Of a stretch of 64,000 nucleotides of DNA, positions 23,878 to 38,619 are shown one piece after another (position 1 is the first letter of the stretch; every line of letters begins with the position of its first letter). Made by a program: the position numbers and the translations under genes. The DNA is from Auanema rhodensis (taxonomy: Eukaryota > Nematoda > Chromadorea > Rhabditida > Rhabditidae), in NCBI GenBank assembly GCA_964057225.1, contig OZ059896.1, positions 19,588,501 through 19,652,500 on the forward strand. Direction: 5' to 3'. The notes below the pieces were generated by a model. The model was not told where the DNA came from and did not search any database. It saw nothing but the letters and a program-made list of their open reading frames with translations.

Positions 23878-25281
23878 TTCTTCAGGGTGAAAATCGAGGA
23901 TATAAGTGTAAACTTATATCAGTTGATATCTCGGTGCACTTTTAAGCTAGCGCAAATCTGATAACACAGATCGACGCAGCTTAAACATCCGCATCGAATG
24001 CACTATACTACATTGAGAAACGCTTAATACAAAAATTAGTTATGATCGTTTGAAAAATGATGCATTAGTGTATGTTGAGTTTCCAGGTACACTCAACATT
24101 GCTTCCAAAAACATTTTGACAAAAATTTTTTCGAAAAATTTCAAAATAATTTAGCAAAAAGTAGATGTTTTTAGATTCCTTTTTTCAAGGCAAAGACGAT
24201 GGACAATGTTATTCAACGAAAAAATTAATTCTTCAGGGTGAAAATCGAGGATATAAGTGTGAACTTATATCAGTTGATATCTCGGTGCATTTTTAAGCTA
24301 GCGCAAATCTGATAACACAGATCGACGCAGCTTAAAAATCCGCATCGAATGCACTATACTACATTGAGTAACGCTTAATACAAAAATTAGTTATTATCGT
24401 TTGAAAAATGATGCATTAGTGTATGTTGAGTTTCCATGTACACTCAACATTGCTTCCAAAAACATTTTGACAAAAATTTTTTCGAAAAATTTCAAAATAA
24501 TTTAGCAAAAAGTAGATGTTTTTAGATTCCTTTTTTCAAGGCAAAGACGATGGACAATGTTATTCAACGAAAAAATTAATTCTTCAGGGTGAAAATCGAG
24601 GATATAAGTGTAAACTTATATCAGTTGATATCTCGGTGCACTTTTAAGCTAGCGCAAATCTGATAACACAGATCGACGCAGCTAAAAAATCCGCATCGAA
24701 TGCACTACACTACATTGAGAAACGCTTAATACAAAAATTAGTTATGATTGTTTGAAAAATGATGCATTAGTGTATGTTGAGTTTCCATGTACACTCAACA
24801 TTGCTTCCAAAAACATTTTGACAAAAATTTTTTCGAAAAATTTCAAAATAATTTAGCAAAAAGTAGATGTTTTTAGATTCCTTTTTTCAAGGCAAAGACG
24901 ATGGACAATGTTATTCAACGAAAAAATTAATTCTTCAGGGTGAAAATCGAGGATATAAGTGTGAACTTATATCAGTTGATATCTCGGTGCATTTTTAAGC
25001 TAGCGCAAATCTGATAACACAGATCGACGCAGCTTAAAAATCCGCATCGAATGCACTATACTACATTGAGTAACGCTTAATACAAAAATTAGTTATGATT
25101 GTTTGAAAAATGATGCATTAGTGTATGTTGAGTTTCCATGTACACTCAACATTGCTTCCAAAAACATTTTGACAAAAATTTTTTCGAAAAATTTCAAAAT
25201 AATTTAGCAAAAAGTAGATGTTTTTAGATTCCTTTTTTCAAGGCAAAGACGATGGACAATGTTATTCAACGAAAAAATTAA

Positions 25282-28089
25282 TTCTTCAGGGTGAAAATCG
25301 AGGATATAAGTGTGAACTTATATCAGTTGATATCTCGGTGCATTTTTAAGCTAGCGCAAATCTGATAACACAGATCGACGCAGCTTAAAAATCCGCATCG
25401 AATGCACTATACTACATTGAGTAACGCTTAATACAAAAATTAGTTATTATCGTTTGAAAAATGATGCATTAGTGTATGTTGAGTTTCCATGTACACTCAA
25501 CATTGCTTCCAAAAACATTTTGACAAAAATTTTTTCGAAAAATTTCAAAATAATTTAGCAAAAAGTAGATGTTTTTAGATTCCTTTTTTCAAGGCAAAGA
25601 CGATGGACAATGTTATTCAACGAAAAAATTAATTCTTCAGGGTGAAAATCGAGGATATAAGTGTAAACTTATATCAGTTGATATCTCGGTGCACTTTTAA
25701 GCTAGCGCAAATCTGATAACACAGATCGACGCAGCTAAAAAATCCGCATCGAATGCACTACACTACATTGAGAAACGCTTAATACAAAAATTAGTTATGA
25801 TTGTTTGAAAAATGATGCATTAGTGTATGTTGAGTTTCCATGTACACTCAACATTGCTTCCAAAAACATTTTGACAAAAATTTTTTCGAAAAATTTCAAA
25901 ATAATTTAGCAAAAAGTAGATGTTTTTAGATTCCTTTTTTCAAGGCAAAGACGATGGACAATGTTATTCAACGAAAAAATTAATTCTTCAGGGTGAAAAT
26001 CGAGGATATAAGTGTGAACTTATATCAGTTGATATCTCGGTGCATTTTTAAGCTAGCGCAAATCTGATAACACAGATCGACGCAGCTTGAAAATCCGCAT
26101 CGAATGCACTATACTACATTGAGAAACGCTTAATACAAAAATTAGTTATGATCGTTTGAAAAATGATGCATTAGTGTATGTTGAGTTTCCATGTACACTC
26201 AACATTGCTTCCAAAAACATTTTGACAAAACTTTTTTCGAAAATTTTCAGAATAATTTAGCAAAAAGTAGATGTTTTTAGATTTCTTTTTTCAAGGCAAA
26301 GACGATGGACAATGTTATTCAACGAAAAAATTAATTCTTCAGGGTGAAAATCGAGGATATAAGTGTAAACTTATATCAGTTGATATCTCGGTGCACTTTT
26401 AAGCTAGCGCAAATCTGATAACACAGATCGACGCAGCTTAAAAATCCGCATCGACTGCACTATACTTCATTGAGAAACGCTTAATACAAAAATTAGTTAT
26501 GATTGTTTGAAAAATGATGCATTAGTGTATGTTGAGTTTCCATGTACACTCAACATTGCTTCCAAAAACATTTTGACAAAAATTTTTTCGAAAAATTTCA
26601 AAATAATTTAGCAAAAAGTAGATGTTTTTAGATTCCTTTTTTCAAGGCAAAGACGATGGACAATGTTATTCAACGAAAAAATTAATTCTTCAGGGTGAAA
26701 ATCGAGGATATAAGTGTGAACTTATATCAGTTGATATCTCGGTGCATTTTTAAGCTAGCGCAAATCTGATAACACAGATCGACGCAGCTTAAAAATCCGC
26801 ATCGAATGCACTATACTACATTGAGTAACGCTTAATACAAAAATTAGTTATTATCGTTTGAAAAATGATGCATTAGTGTATGTTGAGTTTCCATGTACAC
26901 TCAACATTGCTTCCAAAAACATTTTGACAAAAATTTTTTCGAAAAATTTCAAAATAATTTAGCAAAAAGTAGATGTTTTTAGATTCCTTTTTTCAAGGCA
27001 AAGACGATGGACAATGTTATTCAACGAAAAAATTAATTCTTCAGGGTGAAAATCGAGGATATAAGTGTAAACTTATATCAGTTGATATCTCGGTGCACTT
27101 TTAAGCTAGCGCAAATCTGATAACACAGATCGACGCAGCTAAAAAATCCGCATCGAATGCACTACACTACATTGAGAAACGCTTAATACAAAAATTAGTT
27201 ATGATTGTTTGAAAAATGATGCATTAGTGTATGTTGAGTTTCCATGTACACTCAACATTGCTTCCAAAAACATTTTGACAAAAATTTTTTCGAAAAATTT
27301 CAAAATAATTTAGCAAAAAGTAGATGTTTTTAGATTCCTTTTTTCAAGGCAAAGACGATGGACAATGTTATTCAACGAAAAAATTAATTCTTCAGGGTGA
27401 AAATCGAGGATATAAGTGTGAACTTATATCAGTTGATATCTCGGTGCATTTTTAAGCTAGCGCAAATCTGATAACACAGATCGACGCAGCTTGAAAATCC
27501 GCATCGAATGCACTATACTACATTGAGAAACGCTTAATACAAAAATTAGTTATGATCGTTTGAAAAATGATGCATTAGTGTATGTTGAGTTTCCATGTAC
27601 ACTCAACATTGCTTCCAAAAACATTTTGACAAAACTTTTTTCGAAAATTTTCAGAATAATTTAGCAAAAAGTAGATGTTTTTAGATTTCTTTTTTCAAGG
27701 CAAAGACGATGGACAATGTTATTCAACGAAAAAATTAATTCTTCAGGGTGAAAATCGAGGATATAAGTGTAAACTTATATCAGTTGATATCTCGGTGCAC
27801 TTTTAAGCTAGCGCAAATCTGATAACACAGATCGACGCAGCTTAAAAATCCGCATCGAATGCACTATACTTCATTGAGAAACGCTTAATACAAAAATTAG
27901 TTATGATTGTTTGAAAAATGATGCATTAGTGTATGTTGAGTTTCCATGTACACTCAACATTGCTTCCAAAAACATTTTGACAAAAATTTTTTCGAAAAAC
28001 TTCAAAATAATTTAGCAAAAAGTAGATGTTTTTAGATTCCTTTTTTCAAGGCAAAGACGATGGACAATGTTATTCAACGAAAAAATTAA
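25282..28089 (+). repeat. Tetrameric HOR, two copies of 1404 bp (m72-m75, m76-m79)
   Basis: Each unit runs: 141T/167T monomer; GCTAAAAAAT monomer with 129C and 170T; CTTGAAAAT monomer with the 248C/261T/267G cluster and 301T; TACTTCATT monomer with 170T. Copies are 25282-26685 and 26686-28089. Differences noticed are a private CGACTGCAC in m75 and AACTTC in m79. Confidence 0.85.
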
Positions 28090-31000
28090 TTCTTCAGGGT
28101 GAAAATCGAGGATATAAGTGTGAACATATATCAGTTGATATATCGGTGCATTTTTAAGCTAGCGCAAATCTGATAACACAGATCGACGCAGCTTAAAAAT
28201 CCGCATCGAATGCACTATACTACATTGAGAAACGCTTAATACAAAAATTAGTTATGATCGTTTGAAAAATGATGCATTAGTGTATGTTGAGTTTCCGTGT
28301 ACACTCAACATTGCTTCCAAAAACATTTTGACAAAAATTTTTTCGAAAAATTTCAAAATAATTTAGCAAAAAGTAGATGTTTTTAGATTCCTTTTTTCAA
28401 GGCAAAGACGATGGACAATGTTATTCAACGAAAAAATTAATTCTTCAGGGTGAAAATCGAGGATATAAGTGTGAACATATATCAGTTGATATCTCGGTGC
28501 ATTTTTAAGCTAGCGCAAATCTGATAACACAGATCGACGCAGCTTAAAAATCCGCATCGAATGCACTATACTACATTGAGAAACGCTTAATACAAAAATT
28601 AGTTATGATCGTTTGAAAAATGATGCATTAGTGTATGTTGAGTTTCCGTGTACACTCAACATTGCTTCCAAAAACATTTTGACAAAAATTTTTTCGAAAA
28701 ATTTCAAAATAATTTAGCAAAAAGTAGATGTTTTTAGATTCCTTTTTTCAAGGCAAAGACGATGGACAATGTTATTCAACGAAAAAATTAATTCTTCAGG
28801 GTGAAAATCGAGGATATAAGTGTGAACTTATATCAGTTGATATCTCGGTGCATTTTTAAGCTAGCGCAAATCTGATAACACAGATCGACGCAGCTTAAAA
28901 ATCCGCATCGAATGCACTATACTACATTGAGAAACGCTTAATACAAAAATTAGTTATGATCGTTTGAAAAATGATGCATTAGTGTATGTTGAGTTTCCGT
29001 GTACACTCAACATTGCTTCCAAAAACAATTTGACAAAAATTTTTTCGAAAAATTTCAAAATAATTTAGCAAAAAGTAGATGTTTTTAGATTCCTTTTTTC
29101 AAGGCAAAGACGATGGACAATGTTATTCAACGAAAAAATTAATTCTTCAGGGTGAAAATCGAGGATATAAGTGTAAACTTATATCAGTTGATATCTCGGT
29201 GCACTTTTAAGTTAGCGCAAATCTGATAACACAGATCGACGCAGCTTAAAAATCCGCATCGAATGCACTACACTACATTGAGAAACGCTTAATACAAAAA
29301 TTAGTTATGATCGTTTGAAAAATGATGCATTAGTGTATGTTGAGTTTCCATGTACACTCAACATTGCTTCCAAAAACATTTTGACAAAAATTTTTTCGAA
29401 AAATTTCAAAATAATTTAGCAAAAAGTAGATGTTTTTAGATTCCTTTTTTCAAGGCAAAGACGATGGACAATGTTATTCAACGAAAAAATTAATTCTTCA
29501 GGGTGAAAATCGAGGATATAAGTGTGAACTTATATCAGTTGATATCTCGGTGCATTTTTAAGCTAGCGCAAATCTGATAACACAGATCGACGCAGCTTGA
29601 AAATCCGCATCGAATGCACTATACTACATTGAGAAACGCTTAATACAAAAATTAGTTATGATCGTTTGAAAAATGATGCATTAGTGTATGTTGAGTTTCC
29701 ATGTACACTCAACATTGCTTCCAAAAACATTTTGACAAAAATTTTTTCGAAAAATTTCAAAATAATTTAGCAAAAAGTAGATGTTTTTAGATTCCTTTTT
29801 TCAAGGCAAAGACGATGGACAATGTTATTCAACGAAAAAATTAATTCTTCAGGGTGAAAATCGAGGATATAAGTGTGAACTTATATCAGTTGATATCTCG
29901 GTGCATTTTTAAGCTAGCGCAAATCTGATAACACAGATCGACGCAGCTTAAAAATCCGCATCGAATGCACAATACTACATTGAGAAACGCTTAATACAAA
30001 AATTAGTTATGATCGTTTGAAAAATGATGCATTAGTGTATGTTGAGTTTCCGTGTACACTCAACATTGCTTCCAAAAACAATTTGACAAAAATTTTTTCG
30101 AAAAATTTCAAAATAATTTAGCAAAAAGTAGATGTTTTTAGATTCCTTTTTTCAAGGCAAAGACGATGGACAATGTTATTCAACGAAAAAATTAATTCTT
30201 CAGGGTGAAAATCGAGGATATAAGTGTAAACTTATATCAGTTGATATCTCGGTGCACTTTTAAGTTAGCGCAAATCTGATAACACAGATCGACGCAGCTT
30301 AAAAATCCGCATCGAATGCACTACACTACATTGAGAAACGCTTAATACAAAAATTAGTTATGATCGTTTGAAAAATGATGCATTAGTGTATGTTGAGTTT
30401 CCATGTACACTCAACATTGCTTCCAAAAACATTTTGACAAAAATTTTTTCGAAAAATTTCAAAATAATTTAGCAAAAAGTAGATGTTTTTAGATTCCTTT
30501 TTTCAAGGCAAAGACGATGGACAATGTTATTCAACGAAAAAATTAATTCTTCAGGGTGAAAATCGAGGATATAAGTGTGAACTTATATCAGTTGATATCT
30601 CGGTGCATTTTTAAGCTAGCGCAAATCTGATAACACAGATCGACGCAGCTTGAAAATCCGCATCGAATGCACTATACTACATTGAGAAACGCTTAATACA
30701 AAAATTAGTTATGATCGTTTGAAAAATGATGCATTAGTGTATGTTGAGTTTCCATGTACACTCAACATTGCTTCCAAAAACATTTTGACAAAAATGTTTT
30801 CGAAAAATTTCAAAATAATTTAGCAAAAAGTAGATGTTTTTAGATTCCTTTTTTCAAGGCAAAGACGATGGACAATGTTATTCAACGAAAAAATTAATTC
30901 TTCAGGGTGAAAATCGAGGATATAAGTGTGAACTTATATCAGTTGATATATCGGTGCATTTTTAAGCTAGCGCAAATCTGATAACACAGATCGACGCAGC

Positions 31001-32301
31001 TTAAAAATCCGCATCGAATGCACTATACTACATTGAGAAACGCTTAATACAAAAATTAGTTATGATCGTTTGAAAAATGATGCATTAGTGTATGTTGAGT
31101 TTCCGTGTACACTCAACATTGCTTCCAAAAACATTTTGACAAAAATTTTTTCGAAAAATTTCAAAATAATTTAGCAAAAAGTAGATGTTTTTAGATTCCT
31201 TTTTCCAAGGCAAAGACGATGGACAATGTTATTCAACGAAAAAATTAATTCTTCAGGGTGAAAATCGAGGATATAAGTGTAAACTTATATCAGTTGATAT
31301 CTCGGTGCACTTTTAAGCTAGCGCAAATCTGATAACACAGATCGACGCAGCTTAAAAATCCGCATCGAATGCACTATACTACATTGAGAAACGCTTAATA
31401 CAAAAATTAGTTATGATCGTTTGAAAAATGTTGCATTAGTGTATGTTGAGTTTCCATGTACACTCAACATTGCTTCCAAAAACATTTTGACAAAAATTTT
31501 TTCGAAAAATTTCAAAATAATTTAGCAAAAAGTAGATGTTTTTAGATTCCTTTTTTCAAGGCAAAGACGATGGACAATGTTATTCAACGAAAAAATTAAT
31601 TCTTCAGGGTGAAAATCGAGGATATAAGTGTGAACTTATATCAGTTGATATCTCGGTGCATTTTTAAGCTAGCGCAAATCTGATAACACAGATCGACGCA
31701 GCTTGAAAATCCGCATCGAATGCACTATACTACATTGAGAAACGCTTAATACAAAAATTAGTTATGATCGTTTGAAAAATGATGCATTAGTGTATGTTGA
31801 GTTTCCATGTACACTCAACATTGCTTCCAAAAACATTTTGACAAAAATGTTTTCGAAAAATTTCAAAATAATTTAGCAAAAAGTAGATGTTTTTAGATTC
31901 CTTTTTTCAAGGCAAAGACGATGGACAATGTTATTCAACGAAAAAATTAATTCTTCAGGGTGAAAATCGAGGATATAAGTGTGAACTTATATCAGTTGAT
32001 ATATCGGTGCATTTTTAAGCTAGCGCAAATCTGATAACACAGATCGACGCAGCTTAAAAATCCGCATCGAATGCACTATACTACATTGAGAAACGCTTAA
32101 TACAAAAATTAGTTATGATCGTTTGAAAAATGATGCATTAGTGTATGTTGAGTTTCCGTGTACACTCAACATTGCTTCCAAAAACATTTTGACAAAAATT
32201 TTTTCGAAAAATTTCAAAATAATTTAGCAAAAAGTAGATGTTTTTAGATTCCTTTTTTCAAGGCAAAGACGATGGACAATGTTATTCAACGAAAAAATTA
32301 A
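27037..32301 (+). repeat. 15-monomer segment m77-m91, first copy of a long duplication
   Basis: m77-m91 (5265 bp) match m95-m109 monomer by monomer in the same order, offset 6318 bp (18 monomers). Shared rare marks include AACTTC (m79/m97), paired CATATAT monomers (m80-81/m98-99), 70T with 129C (m83, m86/m101, m104) and TTTTTCCAAGG (m88/m106). I noticed only two differences: CACAATACT in m85 and GTGGATG in m108. Inside the segment a trimer repeats: 208G monomer, 62C monomer, CTTGAAAAT monomer. Confidence 0.9.
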
Positions 32302-33354
32302 TTCTTCAGGGTGAAAATCGAGGATATAAGTGTAAACTTATATCAGTTGATATCTCGGTGCACTTTTAAGCTAGCGCAAATCTGATAACACAGATCGACG
32401 CAGCTTAAAAATCCGCATCGAATGCACTATACTACATTGAGAAACGCTTAATACAAAAATTAGTTATGATCGTTTGAAAAATGTTGCATTAGTGTATGTT
32501 GAGTTTCCATGTACACTCAACATTGCTTCCAAAAACATTTTGACAAAAATTTTTTCGAAAAATTTCAAGATAATTTAGCAAAAAGTAGATGTTTTTAGAT
32601 TCCTTTTTTCAAGGCAAAGACGATGGACAATGTTATTCAACGAAAAAATTAATTCTTCAGGGTGAAAATCGAGGATATAAGTGTGAACTTATATCAGTTG
32701 ATATATCGGTGCATTTTTAAGCTAGCGCAAATCTGATAACACAGATCGACGCAGCTTAAAAATCCGCATCGAATGCACTATACTACATTGAGAAACGCTT
32801 AATACAAAAATTAGTTATGATCGTTTGAAAAATGATGCATTAGTGTATGTTGAGTTTCCGTGTACACTCAACATTGCTTCCAAAAACATTTTGACAAAAA
32901 TTTTTTCGAAAAATTTCAAAATAATTTAGCAAAAAGTAGATGTTTTTAGATTCCTTTTTTCAAGGCAAAGACGATGGACAATGTTATTCAACGAAAAAAT
33001 TAATTCTTCAGGGTGAAAATCGAGGATATAAGTGTAAACTTATATCAGTTGATATCTCGGTGCACTTTTAAGCTAGCGCAAATCTGATAACACAGATCGA
33101 CGCAGCTTAAAAATCCGCATCGAATGCACTATACTACATTGAGAAACGCTTAATACAAAAATTAGTTATGATCGTTTGAAAAATGTTGCATTAGTGTATG
33201 TTGAGTTTCCATGTACACTCAACATTGCTTCCAAAAACATTTTGACAAAAATTTTTTCGAAAAATTTCAAGATAATTTAGCAAAAAGTAGATGTTTTTAG
33301 ATTCCTTTTTTCAAGGCAAAGACGATGGACAATGTTATTCAACGAAAAAATTAA
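32302..33354 (+). repeat. Three monomers m92-m94 between the long duplicate copies
   Basis: m92 and m94 are near-identical (33A, 62C, 183T, 268G) and flank m93 (53A, 208G), which matches m91. The segment is therefore a local dimer, m91-m92 and m93-m94, inserted between the two copies of the 15-monomer duplication. Confidence 0.75.
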
Positions 33355-36300
33355 TTCTTCAGGGTGAAAATCGAGGATATAAGTGTAAACTTATATCAGT
33401 TGATATCTCGGTGCACTTTTAAGCTAGCGCAAATCTGATAACACAGATCGACGCAGCTAAAAAATCCGCATCGAATGCACTACACTACATTGAGAAACGC
33501 TTAATACAAAAATTAGTTATGATTGTTTGAAAAATGATGCATTAGTGTATGTTGAGTTTCCATGTACACTCAACATTGCTTCCAAAAACATTTTGACAAA
33601 AATTTTTTCGAAAAATTTCAAAATAATTTAGCAAAAAGTAGATGTTTTTAGATTCCTTTTTTCAAGGCAAAGACGATGGACAATGTTATTCAACGAAAAA
33701 ATTAATTCTTCAGGGTGAAAATCGAGGATATAAGTGTGAACTTATATCAGTTGATATCTCGGTGCATTTTTAAGCTAGCGCAAATCTGATAACACAGATC
33801 GACGCAGCTTGAAAATCCGCATCGAATGCACTATACTACATTGAGAAACGCTTAATACAAAAATTAGTTATGATCGTTTGAAAAATGATGCATTAGTGTA
33901 TGTTGAGTTTCCATGTACACTCAACATTGCTTCCAAAAACATTTTGACAAAACTTTTTTCGAAAATTTTCAGAATAATTTAGCAAAAAGTAGATGTTTTT
34001 AGATTTCTTTTTTCAAGGCAAAGACGATGGACAATGTTATTCAACGAAAAAATTAATTCTTCAGGGTGAAAATCGAGGATATAAGTGTAAACTTATATCA
34101 GTTGATATCTCGGTGCACTTTTAAGCTAGCGCAAATCTGATAACACAGATCGACGCAGCTTAAAAATCCGCATCGAATGCACTATACTTCATTGAGAAAC
34201 GCTTAATACAAAAATTAGTTATGATTGTTTGAAAAATGATGCATTAGTGTATGTTGAGTTTCCATGTACACTCAACATTGCTTCCAAAAACATTTTGACA
34301 AAAATTTTTTCGAAAAACTTCAAAATAATTTAGCAAAAAGTAGATGTTTTTAGATTCCTTTTTTCAAGGCAAAGACGATGGACAATGTTATTCAACGAAA
34401 AAATTAATTCTTCAGGGTGAAAATCGAGGATATAAGTGTGAACATATATCAGTTGATATATCGGTGCATTTTTAAGCTAGCGCAAATCTGATAACACAGA
34501 TCGACGCAGCTTAAAAATCCGCATCGAATGCACTATACTACATTGAGAAACGCTTAATACAAAAATTAGTTATGATCGTTTGAAAAATGATGCATTAGTG
34601 TATGTTGAGTTTCCGTGTACACTCAACATTGCTTCCAAAAACATTTTGACAAAAATTTTTTCGAAAAATTTCAAAATAATTTAGCAAAAAGTAGATGTTT
34701 TTAGATTCCTTTTTTCAAGGCAAAGACGATGGACAATGTTATTCAACGAAAAAATTAATTCTTCAGGGTGAAAATCGAGGATATAAGTGTGAACATATAT
34801 CAGTTGATATCTCGGTGCATTTTTAAGCTAGCGCAAATCTGATAACACAGATCGACGCAGCTTAAAAATCCGCATCGAATGCACTATACTACATTGAGAA
34901 ACGCTTAATACAAAAATTAGTTATGATCGTTTGAAAAATGATGCATTAGTGTATGTTGAGTTTCCGTGTACACTCAACATTGCTTCCAAAAACATTTTGA
35001 CAAAAATTTTTTCGAAAAATTTCAAAATAATTTAGCAAAAAGTAGATGTTTTTAGATTCCTTTTTTCAAGGCAAAGACGATGGACAATGTTATTCAACGA
35101 AAAAATTAATTCTTCAGGGTGAAAATCGAGGATATAAGTGTGAACTTATATCAGTTGATATCTCGGTGCATTTTTAAGCTAGCGCAAATCTGATAACACA
35201 GATCGACGCAGCTTAAAAATCCGCATCGAATGCACTATACTACATTGAGAAACGCTTAATACAAAAATTAGTTATGATCGTTTGAAAAATGATGCATTAG
35301 TGTATGTTGAGTTTCCGTGTACACTCAACATTGCTTCCAAAAACAATTTGACAAAAATTTTTTCGAAAAATTTCAAAATAATTTAGCAAAAAGTAGATGT
35401 TTTTAGATTCCTTTTTTCAAGGCAAAGACGATGGACAATGTTATTCAACGAAAAAATTAATTCTTCAGGGTGAAAATCGAGGATATAAGTGTAAACTTAT
35501 ATCAGTTGATATCTCGGTGCACTTTTAAGTTAGCGCAAATCTGATAACACAGATCGACGCAGCTTAAAAATCCGCATCGAATGCACTACACTACATTGAG
35601 AAACGCTTAATACAAAAATTAGTTATGATCGTTTGAAAAATGATGCATTAGTGTATGTTGAGTTTCCATGTACACTCAACATTGCTTCCAAAAACATTTT
35701 GACAAAAATTTTTTCGAAAAATTTCAAAATAATTTAGCAAAAAGTAGATGTTTTTAGATTCCTTTTTTCAAGGCAAAGACGATGGACAATGTTATTCAAC
35801 GAAAAAATTAATTCTTCAGGGTGAAAATCGAGGATATAAGTGTGAACTTATATCAGTTGATATCTCGGTGCATTTTTAAGCTAGCGCAAATCTGATAACA
35901 CAGATCGACGCAGCTTGAAAATCCGCATCGAATGCACTATACTACATTGAGAAACGCTTAATACAAAAATTAGTTATGATCGTTTGAAAAATGATGCATT
36001 AGTGTATGTTGAGTTTCCATGTACACTCAACATTGCTTCCAAAAACATTTTGACAAAAATTTTTTCGAAAAATTTCAAAATAATTTAGCAAAAAGTAGAT
36101 GTTTTTAGATTCCTTTTTTCAAGGCAAAGACGATGGACAATGTTATTCAACGAAAAAATTAATTCTTCAGGGTGAAAATCGAGGATATAAGTGTGAACTT
36201 ATATCAGTTGATATCTCGGTGCATTTTTAAGCTAGCGCAAATCTGATAACACAGATCGACGCAGCTTAAAAATCCGCATCGAATGCACTATACTACATTG

Positions 36301-38619
36301 AGAAACGCTTAATACAAAAATTAGTTATGATCGTTTGAAAAATGATGCATTAGTGTATGTTGAGTTTCCGTGTACACTCAACATTGCTTCCAAAAACAAT
36401 TTGACAAAAATTTTTTCGAAAAATTTCAAAATAATTTAGCAAAAAGTAGATGTTTTTAGATTCCTTTTTTCAAGGCAAAGACGATGGACAATGTTATTCA
36501 ACGAAAAAATTAATTCTTCAGGGTGAAAATCGAGGATATAAGTGTAAACTTATATCAGTTGATATCTCGGTGCACTTTTAAGTTAGCGCAAATCTGATAA
36601 CACAGATCGACGCAGCTTAAAAATCCGCATCGAATGCACTACACTACATTGAGAAACGCTTAATACAAAAATTAGTTATGATCGTTTGAAAAATGATGCA
36701 TTAGTGTATGTTGAGTTTCCATGTACACTCAACATTGCTTCCAAAAACATTTTGACAAAAATTTTTTCGAAAAATTTCAAAATAATTTAGCAAAAAGTAG
36801 ATGTTTTTAGATTCCTTTTTTCAAGGCAAAGACGATGGACAATGTTATTCAACGAAAAAATTAATTCTTCAGGGTGAAAATCGAGGATATAAGTGTGAAC
36901 TTATATCAGTTGATATCTCGGTGCATTTTTAAGCTAGCGCAAATCTGATAACACAGATCGACGCAGCTTGAAAATCCGCATCGAATGCACTATACTACAT
37001 TGAGAAACGCTTAATACAAAAATTAGTTATGATCGTTTGAAAAATGATGCATTAGTGTATGTTGAGTTTCCATGTACACTCAACATTGCTTCCAAAAACA
37101 TTTTGACAAAAATGTTTTCGAAAAATTTCAAAATAATTTAGCAAAAAGTAGATGTTTTTAGATTCCTTTTTTCAAGGCAAAGACGATGGACAATGTTATT
37201 CAACGAAAAAATTAATTCTTCAGGGTGAAAATCGAGGATATAAGTGTGAACTTATATCAGTTGATATATCGGTGCATTTTTAAGCTAGCGCAAATCTGAT
37301 AACACAGATCGACGCAGCTTAAAAATCCGCATCGAATGCACTATACTACATTGAGAAACGCTTAATACAAAAATTAGTTATGATCGTTTGAAAAATGATG
37401 CATTAGTGTATGTTGAGTTTCCGTGTACACTCAACATTGCTTCCAAAAACATTTTGACAAAAATTTTTTCGAAAAATTTCAAAATAATTTAGCAAAAAGT
37501 AGATGTTTTTAGATTCCTTTTTCCAAGGCAAAGACGATGGACAATGTTATTCAACGAAAAAATTAATTCTTCAGGGTGAAAATCGAGGATATAAGTGTAA
37601 ACTTATATCAGTTGATATCTCGGTGCACTTTTAAGCTAGCGCAAATCTGATAACACAGATCGACGCAGCTTAAAAATCCGCATCGAATGCACTATACTAC
37701 ATTGAGAAACGCTTAATACAAAAATTAGTTATGATCGTTTGAAAAATGTTGCATTAGTGTATGTTGAGTTTCCATGTACACTCAACATTGCTTCCAAAAA
37801 CATTTTGACAAAAATTTTTTCGAAAAATTTCAAAATAATTTAGCAAAAAGTAGATGTTTTTAGATTCCTTTTTTCAAGGCAAAGACGATGGACAATGTTA
37901 TTCAACGAAAAAATTAATTCTTCAGGGTGAAAATCGAGGATATAAGTGTGAACTTATATCAGTTGATATCTCGGTGCATTTTTAAGCTAGCGCAAATCTG
38001 ATAACACAGATCGACGCAGCTTGAAAATCCGCATCGAATGCACTATACTACATTGAGAAACGCTTAATACAAAAATTAGTTATGATCGTTTGAAAAATGA
38101 TGCATTAGTGTATGTTGAGTTTCCATGTACACTCAACATTGCTTCCAAAAACATTTTGACAAAAATGTTTTCGAAAAATTTCAAAATAATTTAGCAAAAA
38201 GTGGATGTTTTTAGATTCCTTTTTTCAAGGCAAAGACGATGGACAATGTTATTCAACGAAAAAATTAATTCTTCAGGGTGAAAATCGAGGATATAAGTGT
38301 GAACTTATATCAGTTGATATATCGGTGCATTTTTAAGCTAGCGCAAATCTGATAACACAGATCGACGCAGCTTAAAAATCCGCATCGAATGCACTATACT
38401 ACATTGAGAAACGCTTAATACAAAAATTAGTTATGATCGTTTGAAAAATGATGCATTAGTGTATGTTGAGTTTCCGTGTACACTCAACATTGCTTCCAAA
38501 AACATTTTGACAAAAATTTTTTCGAAAAATTTCAAAATAATTTAGCAAAAAGTAGATGTTTTTAGATTCCTTTTTTCAAGGCAAAGACGATGGACAATGT
38601 TATTCAACGAAAAAATTAA
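33355..38619 (+). repeat. 15-monomer segment m95-m109, second copy of the long duplication
   Basis: Second copy of m77-m91, beginning with the GCTAAAAAAT monomer and ending with a 53A/208G monomer. The monomers on either side (m76 against m94, m92 against m110) do not correspond, so the ends of the duplicated block fall at or near these monomer boundaries. m109 is the last 53A monomer in the window. Confidence 0.9.

Larger units (their letters stand above)
20719..25281 (+). repeat. Zone with a six-monomer (2106-bp) repeat (m59-m71)
   Basis: m62-m63-m64-m65 (209G with 109C; 141T with 167T; 105A with 129C and 170T; 141T with 170T) recur in the same order as m68-m69-m70-m71, offset 2106 bp. m61 and m67 occupy equivalent positions and both end with 275C and 347T. 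m66 has no counterpart within the block. m60 and m67 are chimeras marking junctions. From here on 33A and 62C occur together almost always. Confidence 0.8.
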
